NCBI GenBank assembly: GCA_945879625.1
Contig: CAMCVA010000006.1
Coordinates: 65,152 to 129,151 of the forward strand
Source of the DNA: Flavobacterium psychrophilum
GTDB lineage: Bacteria > Bacteroidota > Bacteroidia > Flavobacteriales > Flavobacteriaceae
DNA: 64,000 nt
Direction: 5' to 3'
In this document: positions 44,572 through 52,160 of the stretch, piece after piece
How positions within the stretch are numbered: position 1 is the first letter of the stretch
How the letters are laid out: the number at the start of each line of letters is the position of its first letter
The notes under the pieces: model-generated
The model's input: the letters and a program-made list of their open reading frames with translations, nothing else
Database searches by the model: none
What the model was told of the DNA's origin: nothing
Program-made: the position numbers and the translations under genes

Positions 44572-45720
44572 GTGGACTCTACTTTTTTGACCCCTGTTTC
44601 GGCAGCAGTATTAGCATACGTAGACCAGTTGACACCGCAGCATTTGGGGTCTACCGTGGCGTTGCATACAGCCTATGATTTTCCGGCCCTCGATCAGGTA
44701 AAAGTAGCGCTGATTGGCGTAAATGAAACACGAGGCAGCAAACAGGTTGAATCTAATGATTTAGATGAAATTCGCAAAGCCTTGTATGGGTTGTTTTCAG
44801 GAAATTGGAACTTGACTATTGCCGATTTGGGCGATATTAAATCGGGGGAAACGATTGAAGATACTTATTTTGCTCTGCAACAATTGGCAAAATCGTTGCT
44901 TAAAAATAATTGCATTCCTTTAATTATTGGCGGTTCGCAAGATTTAACCTATCCATTGTATCGGGCCTATGACGGGCTGGAGCAAATGGTTAATTTGGTT
45001 GCCATTGACAGCAAATTTGATTTTGGCAAAGAAAAAGATCCGCTCACGGCCGACTCCTATTTGACCAAAATTATCATTGACGAGCCCAACAATTTGTTTA
45101 ATTTCAGCAACATTGGATACCAAACGTATTACAACTCGCAAGAAGAAATAGATTTGGTCGAAAAATTGTTTTTTGATGCCTATCGATTGGGAGACATTTC
45201 AAACAACGTATTATTTGCAGAGCCTGTATTTAGGGATGCTGATTGTGTGAGCTTGGATTTGAACGCAGTAAAGTCAGCAGATTCCGGTAATTTTACTGTT
45301 TTTAGTCCCAATGGATTTAGCGGTAAAGAAATTTGTACGTTGGCACGTTATGCCGGAATTAGTGATAAAGTGAGTTCGTTTGGCGTCTTTAATCAAAATG
45401 GCACAAGCCATGAAGCGGTGCTAATAGCTCAAATTTGTTGGTATTTTATAGAAGGAGTACAGCACAGATCAAATGAATATCCTTTTGGCAGCAAAGAAAA
45501 TTATATTAAATATATTGTGCCTTTAGAAGGAGAAGAATTGGTTTTTTATAAAAGCAACAAAACGGAACGCTGGTGGATTGAGATTCCCTATTTGAGTTCA
45601 AGCAATACTAAACTCAAAAAAAGCACGTTGTTACCCTGTTCAAACGAAGAGTATATCGCTGCTTGTGGGAATGAAATACCCGAACGCTGGTGGAAAGCGC
45701 AACGTAAGAATATGATATAG
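44572..45720 (+). CDS. Arginase/formimidoylglutamase family protein with degenerate metal site
   Basis: The 382-residue protein starts with GTG 1 bp after topA. It has the ureohydrolase fold pattern: VKVALIGVNETRGSK, IPLIIGGSQDLTYPL, LVAIDSKFDF, CVSLDLNAVKSAD and FGVFNQN. Canonical metal-binding motifs are altered: GGDH reads GGSQ (His to Q123), DAH-x-D reads DSK-F-D (His to K148) and the SxDxD pair reads SLDLN (second Asp to N231). Several manganese ligands are therefore missing, so it may be catalytically inactive or use another chemistry. Such a gene sits upstream of gldK in related flavobacteria, which hints at a link to gliding or secretion; its role is unknown. Confidence 0.82.
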   Translation: MDSTFLTPVSAAVLAYVDQLTPQHLGSTVALHTAYDFPALDQVKVALIGVNETRGSKQVESNDLDEIRKALYGLFSGNWNLTIADLGDIKSGETIEDTYFALQQLAKSLLKNNCIPLIIGGSQDLTYPLYRAYDGLEQMVNLVAIDSKFDFGKEKDPLTADSYLTKIIIDEPNNLFNFSNIGYQTYYNSQEEIDLVEKLFFDAYRLGDISNNVLFAEPVFRDADCVSLDLNAVKSADSGNFTVFSPNGFSGKEICTLARYAGISDKVSSFGVFNQNGTSHEAVLIAQICWYFIEGVQHRSNEYPFGSKENYIKYIVPLEGEELVFYKSNKTERWWIEIPYLSSSNTKLKKSTLLPCSNEEYIAACGNEIPERWWKAQRKNMI

Positions 45721-45809
45721 TAAGTCAGCTATAAAAGAAATAATATTCCTACAAAATAGCAAAAACACACACTTTATCGACGTTAAGCGTATTTTAACGA
45801 TGTTTTTTA

Positions 45810-45838
45810 TTGAAAATTCAACTGGGTTTCTATTTTTG
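45810..45838 (+). promoter_or_regulatory. Bacteroidota-type promoter of the gldKLMN operon
   Basis: In the 189-bp gap before gldK, TTG at 45810-45812 is followed after 18 bp by TATTTTTG at 45831-45838. The predicted start of transcription, near 45845, gives a leader of about 90 nt before ATG 45937. Confidence 0.6.
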
Positions 45839-45936
45839 TTTTCTAAAATAAATTTCTAGGTTTTAATTGTTTTTTTAAAAAATAATAAATAGGTTTACGG
45901 CCTCAAAAATTGAATACACACATAACCCAAATTTAT

Positions 45937-47373
45937 ATGAAGAAATTCATTGTTTTTACAGTATTTTCAGCGCTTTTAGTAGGCTGTGGAGGATCAAGTG
46001 ACAAAGGAGAATTAGTAGGAGTTAAAGGAAAAAAATGGTTTCCTGAAAAACCGCTTGGTATGTCATTGATTCCTGGTGGAGCTTTTATTATGGGTAAATC
46101 TGATGATGATTTGGCTAATATTCAAGATGCACCAACCAAAACAGTTACCGTGCGTTCTTTTTATATGGACGAAACAGAAATTACAAATAGTGAGTACCGT
46201 GAATTTGTAGATTGGGTTAAAGATTCAACTATTCGGGTTCGTTTGGCCATCTTAGCTGATGAGTTAGGCGGAGGTGCCCCTGCTGCAGGTGGTGCTGCAG
46301 GAGCTACTGGCGGTGCAAAAGCAGCCAAAGGAAGTAAGGGTGGTGGAACTATTGACAATTTTAAATTCAATGACACAGATCCAGCTAAAATGACGGCTTA
46401 CGATAAATATATGTATGAGAACTATTACAGTGTGGGTACTGAAGAAGATCCTTATGCAGGTAGAAAATTAAATAGAAAAGTAAAATTAATTAAAGACACA
46501 TCAAAATACCCTGACGAATATTACACAGAAGTTATGGATTCGATGTATATTCCTATGGCTGAAGCCTACAACGGATTGCGTACGATTGATGTGAGCAAAT
46601 TGAAGTTCCGATATTCTTGGATGGACATTCAAGCCGCTGCCAAAGCAAAAGCAGGAAAGCGTAAAGATTTTATTCGTACCGAAACCCGTCCTGTTTATCC
46701 TGACACTACCGTTTGGATTAAAGATTTCGCCTATTCTTACAACGACCCAATGCACAATGATTATTTGTGGCACCAAGCCTACTCAGAATATCCTGTAGTG
46801 GGAGTAAATTGGCACCAAGCAAAAGCATTTTGTGCCTGGAGAACCTTAAAGAAAAACGCTTACATTAAATCAAAGAAAAGCGGAAGAGATTTAATCAATG
46901 CATTCCGTTTGCCTACAGAAGCAGAGTGGGAATATTCTGCTCGTGGTGGTCTTCAATCCGGAACGTATCCTTGGGGAGGTCCGTATGCCAAAAACGACAG
47001 AGGTTGTTTCTTGGCTAATTTCAAACCAAATCGAGGGGATTATGCTGCTGACCAAGCATTATATACAGTAGAAGCCAAATCTTATGAACCTAATGGATAC
47101 AATTTGTATAACATGGCCGGAAACGTTTCTGAATGGACCGACACGTCCTATGATGCAGGAGCTTATGAGTATGTATCTTCGATGAATCCAAATGTTCCAG
47201 ATATGAAAAACATGCGCAAAGTAGTGCGTGGTGGTTCATGGAAAGATGTTGCCTACTTCTTACAAGTAAGCACACGTGACTTCGAATACGCAGATACGTC
47301 TCGCAGTTATATCGGATTCAGAACCGTTCAAGATTATATGGGAACATCTGTTACTGGTAACACTAAAAAATAA
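45937..47373 (+). CDS. gldK: Gliding motility/T9SS lipoprotein GldK
   Basis: The start is ATG 45937 (MKKFIVFTVFSALLVGCGGSS), giving 478 residues with a lipobox (LLVGC, Cys17). A TTG-led extension from 45910 would spoil the signal. The body is a formylglycine-generating-enzyme/sulfatase-modifying fold: MSLIPGGAFIMGKSDDD, VRSFYMDETEITNSEYREFV, VGVNWHQAKAFCAWR, FRLPTEAEWEYSARGG, GNVSEWTDTSYD, KVVRGGSWKDVAYFLQVSTRDF and IGFRTVQD. GldK forms an outer-membrane-associated ring with GldN in the T9SS. Residues about 111-139 are an unusual Gly/Ala/Lys-rich low-complexity insert. It is the first of four genes in the operon. Confidence 0.97.
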   Translation: MKKFIVFTVFSALLVGCGGSSDKGELVGVKGKKWFPEKPLGMSLIPGGAFIMGKSDDDLANIQDAPTKTVTVRSFYMDETEITNSEYREFVDWVKDSTIRVRLAILADELGGGAPAAGGAAGATGGAKAAKGSKGGGTIDNFKFNDTDPAKMTAYDKYMYENYYSVGTEEDPYAGRKLNRKVKLIKDTSKYPDEYYTEVMDSMYIPMAEAYNGLRTIDVSKLKFRYSWMDIQAAAKAKAGKRKDFIRTETRPVYPDTTVWIKDFAYSYNDPMHNDYLWHQAYSEYPVVGVNWHQAKAFCAWRTLKKNAYIKSKKSGRDLINAFRLPTEAEWEYSARGGLQSGTYPWGGPYAKNDRGCFLANFKPNRGDYAADQALYTVEAKSYEPNGYNLYNMAGNVSEWTDTSYDAGAYEYVSSMNPNVPDMKNMRKVVRGGSWKDVAYFLQVSTRDFEYADTSRSYIGFRTVQDYMGTSVTGNTKK

Positions 47374-47422
47374 ACAATAAACCACTTATTTACATTAACT
47401 TAACTAACTAAATTTTTTTATT

Positions 47423-48061
47423 ATGGCATTTTTAAGCAAAAAAGCAATGAATTTCGCTTACGGTATGGGAGCGGCAGTAGTAATCATTGGAGCACTATTT
47501 AAATTGATGCACTGGCCTGGAGCAAGCCCGATGTTGATTATTGGTCTTGGAACTGAGGCTTTGATTTTTGGACTTTCTGCTTTTGATCCAGTTGATACAG
47601 AATTGGACTGGACTTTAGTATATCCTGAATTATCAGGTGGTGAAGCCCAAAAGAAAGGCGCAAAATCAGAAGAGGCGAAAGACGCACAAGGTTTGTTGTC
47701 TCAAAAATTAGATGCCATGTTAAAAGAAGCCAAAATTGATGGCGAATTAATGGCTAGTTTAGGAAACAGCATTAAAAACTTTGAATCGGCTGCAAAAGGA
47801 ATCTCTCCAACTGTAGATTCAATTGCATCAACTCAAAAATACAGCGAAGAATTGACATTGGCAGCTACGCAAATGCAATCGTTGAATAGTTTATATAAAG
47901 TTCAATTGGAAAGTGCTTCTAGAAATGCACAAATCAATGACGAAGTTGCTGAAAATAACCTAAAATTAAAAGATCAAATGCAGTCATTAACTTCAAACTT
48001 GTCTTCATTGAACAATGTTTATGGAGGAATGTTATCTGCTATGAGCAACAAAGGGAACTAG
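47423..48061 (+). CDS. gldL: T9SS inner-membrane motor protein GldL
   Basis: The 212-residue protein has two N-terminal transmembrane helices (residues about 10-28 and 36-54; MNFAYGMGAAVVIIGALFKLMHW, MLIIGLGTEALIFGLSAF) and a long cytoplasmic coiled-coil part (YSEELTLAATQMQSLNSLYKVQLESASRN, NLKLKDQMQSLTSNLSSLNNVYGGMLSAM). Y13, K27 and H30 and the membrane-embedded Glu (E45 here) correspond to polar residues important for the GldLM proton-driven motor. It follows gldK by 49 bp and precedes gldM by 46 bp. Confidence 0.97.
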   Translation: MAFLSKKAMNFAYGMGAAVVIIGALFKLMHWPGASPMLIIGLGTEALIFGLSAFDPVDTELDWTLVYPELSGGEAQKKGAKSEEAKDAQGLLSQKLDAMLKEAKIDGELMASLGNSIKNFESAAKGISPTVDSIASTQKYSEELTLAATQMQSLNSLYKVQLESASRNAQINDEVAENNLKLKDQMQSLTSNLSSLNNVYGGMLSAMSNKGN

Positions 48062-48107
48062 TATCTTCCTACATTTTTAATATATAAACTAAATTAATTA
48101 AGAAAAA

Positions 48108-49655
48108 ATGGCAGGAGGAAAATTAACCCCTAGACAGAAGATGATTAACCTGATGTATCTGGTTTTCATCGCCATGTTAGCATTAAATATGTCAAAAGAA
48201 GTATTATCTGCTTTTGGTATTTTAAATAATAAAATTGTTGAATCAAATGTAATCACGGACGCTAGAAATGAATCCTCATTCCAGCAGTTATCGCAGAAAG
48301 CAGCTGATCAACCAAAACAATACGGTGATAAGAAAGACAAAGTAGAGAAAATCAGAGCAATTTCTAAAGAATTCAATGATTACATCGAAGCAGTGAAAGC
48401 TGATTTCACCAAAGAATTCAAAAAAGACGAAAATGGTAATTTACCATTTGAAGCAATGGACAAAGGTGACATGGTGGACGAAAAATGGTTTGAAGGAGAT
48501 AAACCATCTAAAAAAGGAAAAGAATTTCTTGAAAAAATCGCTGGTTTTGTTTCCAAAATCAAAGATGTTGGTGGAAGCTCAATTGCTGAAATTGAATTGA
48601 AGAAAATTCAAAATCGTTTTTCTACTACACCGGTATTTTCTAAAACTGAAAACAAAAAAATTGAGTGGATGGAGTACAATTACAAAGGGTTTCCTTTGAT
48701 TGCAACCATCACCAAATTGTCTCAATTGCAAGCTGATATCAAAACCACAGAAAGCGACATCATCAACGGAATGTTTCAATCTGATCTTGTTGCTGCTGCC
48801 TCGTTAACGGCTTACCAACCCATTGTGGTTCCTGAAAAAACAGCATTTTTCCAAGGAGAAGCTGTAAAAGGAAAAATCATCTTAGGAAAATTTGATCCGA
48901 ATTTGGTGGCTAAATCGGTTATTGTAAATGGTACTTCTGTTAAGGCTACAGCCGGACAAGCTGAATTTTCTTTCGGTGCAGGCAATGTTGGTGAACACGA
49001 AATTACGGGTTCATTTAATTTTGACGAAAACGGAAAAATAATCAGTTTGCCTATCAAAGGAAACTATGTAGTAGTTCCTAAGCCAAATTCCGCTACTATT
49101 TCTGCTGATAAAATGAATGTAGTTTATCGTGGAGTTACCAATCCTATGACGATATCTTTTGCAGGTATTTCTGCCGATAAAGTTTCTGCTTCTGCTCCTG
49201 GATTGAGCTCAGCTGGAAAACCAGGATCATATAAAATGAATCCAGGTTCAGGTACCGAAGTAGCGATTAATGTTACAGGAACTTTGCCTGATGACTCTAA
49301 AGTATCAGACAAAAAAATATTCCGTATCAAAAGTATTCCAGCTCCAACCGGATGTATTGGTGGAGAATATGGTGTAGTGAAAGGTGCTAAATCACGTTTG
49401 GAAGTTTCTCAAATTACAGCTAAAATGTTGGACTTCGATTTTGAAGTAAAATTAAGAGTTACAGGATTTAGTTTGAAAGTTGCTGGTCAAGCTACGGTAG
49501 TAGTTTCTGGTGATCGTGTAAATGCACAATGTAAAGCTGCTTTAGCTAAAGCAGGACGTGGAGATCAGGTAACTATCTCTGACATTAAAACCAAATTAGA
49601 AGGTTCTGATATTTTGTTATCAAGAACGGCTGTGGTTATTTATGAAATACAATAA
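48108..49655 (+). CDS. gldM: T9SS motor protein GldM
   Basis: The 515-residue protein starts MAGGKLTPRQKMINLMYLVFIAMLALNMSKEVLSAFG, with one transmembrane helix (about 14-33), then a periplasmic dimeric shaft of four domains: a helical D1 (to about 220) and beta-rich D2-D4 (VVPEKTAFFQGEAVKGKIILGKFD, NSATISADKMNVVYRGVTNPMTISFAG, PTGCIGGEYGVVKGAKSRLEVSQI, GDQVTISDIKTK). GldM transmits energy from the GldL motor to the GldKN ring of the T9SS. Length and sequence are normal for the family. Confidence 0.97.
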   Translation: MAGGKLTPRQKMINLMYLVFIAMLALNMSKEVLSAFGILNNKIVESNVITDARNESSFQQLSQKAADQPKQYGDKKDKVEKIRAISKEFNDYIEAVKADFTKEFKKDENGNLPFEAMDKGDMVDEKWFEGDKPSKKGKEFLEKIAGFVSKIKDVGGSSIAEIELKKIQNRFSTTPVFSKTENKKIEWMEYNYKGFPLIATITKLSQLQADIKTTESDIINGMFQSDLVAAASLTAYQPIVVPEKTAFFQGEAVKGKIILGKFDPNLVAKSVIVNGTSVKATAGQAEFSFGAGNVGEHEITGSFNFDENGKIISLPIKGNYVVVPKPNSATISADKMNVVYRGVTNPMTISFAGISADKVSASAPGLSSAGKPGSYKMNPGSGTEVAINVTGTLPDDSKVSDKKIFRIKSIPAPTGCIGGEYGVVKGAKSRLEVSQITAKMLDFDFEVKLRVTGFSLKVAGQATVVVSGDRVNAQCKAALAKAGRGDQVTISDIKTKLEGSDILLSRTAVVIYEIQ

Positions 49656-49699
49656 TTTAAGTTAACCTACCTACTTAAATAACTTATAAGTATAAGACA

Positions 49700-50608
49700 A
49701 TGATAAAAAATGTAATAATTGCCAGTTTGTTTTTCTGTGGAAGTGTTGCTGTAGCGCAATCCAATTTGTTAAACGCAAAAATTCCTTCAGAAATAGGTAA
49801 AAAATCACCTGCGCAACTCAATTCAGATAATGACAAGCCATTACCTTATGGGTATGTTCATGATCGTGATGTGTTAATGGGAAAAACAACTTGGGAAATC
49901 ATCGACTTAGATGAGCGTATTAATTTTCCGTTGTATTACCCGATTGATACGTCAAATATTGGTAAAGACAGAAGATCATTGTTTGATGTATTATTGAAAG
50001 GTATTAAGTCTGGTAAGATAACAGAGGTATATACCGATAGTTACTTCAATACCAAAAAAACGTTCAAAGATATGAGTACATCATTTACTTATATTGATAC
50101 TACGAATGCTGGTAAAGAAGAAATAAATAACTACCCAGAAGATTATAAATCTGGTGCTAAGGTGCTAGATCCTCAGTATATAAACAAAAAGGAATTAGGA
50201 GCTATTGATGTTGCTAATTATAAGATTAAAGGTTTTTGGTATTTTGACAAGCGTCAAAGCGAATTGAAGTATCGTTTAATTGGAATTTGTCCAGTTTCTC
50301 CTGAAGCCAAAGAAATTGGTGCAGAAAACCAAGATTTCATTGAATTGTTTTGGGTTTATTTTCCGGCAGTTCGAGATATCTTGCACGTTGCCAAGGCCTT
50401 CAATAATCGTAATTCAGCGATGCCTGTTACCTTTGATGATTTGTTGAATTCAAGACGTTTCAATGGAGAAATATACAAAGAAGAAAATGTATATGGTGAC
50501 CGTGAAATTGCTGAATACATGAGAGAAAATTCTCAAATGCAATTAATTGAATCAGAACGCGTGAAAGATAAAATCCGTGATTTTGAACAAGATATGTGGA
50601 ACTACTAA
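49700..50608 (+). CDS. gldN: T9SS component GldN
   Basis: The 302-residue protein has a signal peptide (MIKNVIIASLFFCGSVAVA-Q) and the GldN/PorN core: PLPYGYVHDRDVLMGKTTWEIIDLDERINFPLYYPID, SLFDVLLKGIKSGKITEVYTDSYF, YKIKGFWYFDKRQSELKYRLIGICPV, LFWVYFPAVRDILHVAKAFNNRNSAMPVTFDDLLNSRRF and REIAEYMRENSQMQLIESERVKDKIRDFEQDMWNY. It forms the periplasmic ring with GldK. It is the last gene of the operon; a terminator follows within 25 bp. Confidence 0.97.
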   Translation: MIKNVIIASLFFCGSVAVAQSNLLNAKIPSEIGKKSPAQLNSDNDKPLPYGYVHDRDVLMGKTTWEIIDLDERINFPLYYPIDTSNIGKDRRSLFDVLLKGIKSGKITEVYTDSYFNTKKTFKDMSTSFTYIDTTNAGKEEINNYPEDYKSGAKVLDPQYINKKELGAIDVANYKIKGFWYFDKRQSELKYRLIGICPVSPEAKEIGAENQDFIELFWVYFPAVRDILHVAKAFNNRNSAMPVTFDDLLNSRRFNGEIYKEENVYGDREIAEYMRENSQMQLIESERVKDKIRDFEQDMWNY

Positions 50609-50632
50609 GTGTTCCTAGATTAATTATTAATC

Positions 50633-50662
50633 AACTCCTATCAATTTGGTAGGAGTTTTTTA
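50633..50662 (+). terminator. Terminator of gldKLMN
   Basis: AACTCCTA (50633-50640) pairs with TAGGAGTT (50650-50657), followed by a T run, about 25 bp after the gldN stop. The next gene (FAD oxidoreductase) begins 7 bp after it. Confidence 0.88.
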
Positions 50663-50668
50663 TTTCAT

Positions 50669-51715
50669 ATGGTAGACTACCTAATAGTTGGCGCTGGCTT
50701 AGCCGGCATTTCTTTTGCCGAAACACTCTTGCAACAGCAGAAAACCTTTGTTGTGATTGATTCGCCCATTACTAATTCTTCGCGAGTGGCTGGCGGATTG
50801 TATAATCCGGTTGTGTTGAAACGATTTACCTTAATTTGGGAAGCTGAGGAACAACTCGAGGTATTGAGCTCATTTTACGCCTCTATTGAGCATCGCTTGG
50901 GCGAACAATTTGATTATAAACTTCCAGTTCTACGCAAATTTACTTCGGTTGAAGAGCAAAACAATTGGTTTATTGCTGCAGATAAAAGAGGTCTTGATGC
51001 ATACCTGTCCACTACTTTACATTTAGCTACCTATCACGGAGTTGATTCACCTTTTTATTTTGGTGAGGTTTTGCACACGGGCTATGTTGATGTTGCCAAG
51101 TTAGTTGAGCAGTACCAGCATTATTTGAATCAGCACAATTACTTTCTCCAAGAGAAATTTATACACGCTGAGCTGCAATTGAATGCCCATTCTATTGCGT
51201 ATCACGGCATAGAGGCAAAACATATTGTATTTGCCGAAGGCTTCGCTATGCATGCAAACCCGTGGTTTAATGAGTTGCCTTTAGATGGAGTAAAAGGAGA
51301 ATTACTGCTCATACATGCACCTTCCTTACAACTGGATAAGATTCTAAATTCATCCGTATTTATTTTGCCTTTAGGAAATGGCCTATTTAAAGTGGGCGCC
51401 ACCTACAATTGGTCTGATAAATCTGCTAATCCTACCCAAGAAGGGAAAACAGAATTAATACATAAACTAAAAGAAGTCCTGCAATGTGAATTTGAGGTGG
51501 TCGATCATTTTGCTGGTATACGACCTACGGTTAAAGACCGTAAGCCGCTTTTGGGCACACATGAAACACACAGTCGATTACATCTTTTGAATGGATTAGG
51601 CACAAGGGGAGTGCTTTTAGGGCCCTACTTGGCCAAGTTGTTATACAATCACATAGAATACAATCAACCACTATCTATAGAAATAGATGTAAAACGCTAT
51701 TCAAAAAAGAAATAG
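50669..51715 (+). CDS. FAD-dependent oxidoreductase (DAO family)
   Basis: The 348-residue protein has an N-terminal FAD-binding fold (VDYLIVGAGLAGISFAETLLQQQKTFVVIDSP, then SRVAGGLYNPVVLKRFTL) and a DAO-type C-terminus (AGIRPTVKDRKPLLGTHETHSRLHLLNGLGTRGVLLGPYLAKLLYNHI). Relatives oxidise amino acids or related amines; the substrate here is unknown. It lies immediately downstream of the gldN terminator in the same direction, as in other flavobacteria, and converges with the DUF983 gene. Confidence 0.88.
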   Translation: MVDYLIVGAGLAGISFAETLLQQQKTFVVIDSPITNSSRVAGGLYNPVVLKRFTLIWEAEEQLEVLSSFYASIEHRLGEQFDYKLPVLRKFTSVEEQNNWFIAADKRGLDAYLSTTLHLATYHGVDSPFYFGEVLHTGYVDVAKLVEQYQHYLNQHNYFLQEKFIHAELQLNAHSIAYHGIEAKHIVFAEGFAMHANPWFNELPLDGVKGELLLIHAPSLQLDKILNSSVFILPLGNGLFKVGATYNWSDKSANPTQEGKTELIHKLKEVLQCEFEVVDHFAGIRPTVKDRKPLLGTHETHSRLHLLNGLGTRGVLLGPYLAKLLYNHIEYNQPLSIEIDVKRYSKKK

Positions 51716-51716
51716 G

Positions 51717-52103
51717 TTATTTTTTTGTAGTAGGGTCGTATGAAACAAACATATTGATGTAGATGTTTCTGGAAACGCGCAAAACTAGCGGATAGAAAAC
51801 AACTAACGATCCAATTATTGCCGCAAAAGATTCTTTTAGGTTCAGTTTAATACATACGTACGCGATCACAAAAGCGGCTACTCCAAGCACAACATTTACC
51901 CCATAACTCACATACATGGCGCCATAAAAAAAGGAGGGTTCAATTTGGTATTTTAATCCACAATGGCTGCAATTTTCATGCATCTTCAGCACATTTCCCA
52001 AATGATACGGATTGGAATCAACATACATATTTTCATTTTGACATTTCGGACAACTTCCTGTTAAAATGCTATTTACTTTGGATCCTTTTTTTAACATTTG
52101 CAA
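51717..52103 (-). CDS. DUF983 family membrane protein
   Basis: The 128-residue protein has a zinc-ribbon-like start (residues about 19-45: GSCPKCQNENMY, then ENCSHCGLKYQ) followed by two transmembrane helices (AMYVSYGVNVVLGVAAFVIAYVCIKL and FAAIIGSLVVFYPLVLRVSRNIYINMF), the DUF983 pattern. Function is unknown. It faces the FAD oxidoreductase gene with a 1-bp gap between the two stops and is divergent from the ABC-F gene. Confidence 0.82.
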   Translation of the reverse strand: MQMLKKGSKVNSILTGSCPKCQNENMYVDSNPYHLGNVLKMHENCSHCGLKYQIEPSFFYGAMYVSYGVNVVLGVAAFVIAYVCIKLNLKESFAAIIGSLVVFYPLVLRVSRNIYINMFVSYDPTTKK

Positions 52104-52113
52104 AAATTTTCAA

Positions 52114-52121
52114 CAAAGGTA
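52114..52121 (-). promoter_or_regulatory. Candidate -7 promoter box for the DUF983 gene
   Basis: On the minus strand TACCTTTG (52121-52114) fits TAnnTTTG and lies about 11 bp before ATG 52103. No TTG is seen at -33, so it is a partial match. Confidence 0.3.
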
Positions 52122-52160
52122 CTTTTACAATTCCTACTCTAGGTAACATTTAACACAATT

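Noticed and set aside
45910..45936. TTG start for gldK nine codons upstream of ATG 45937
   Set aside because: It would add residues in front of a perfect lipoprotein signal peptide; ATG 45937 fits the family.
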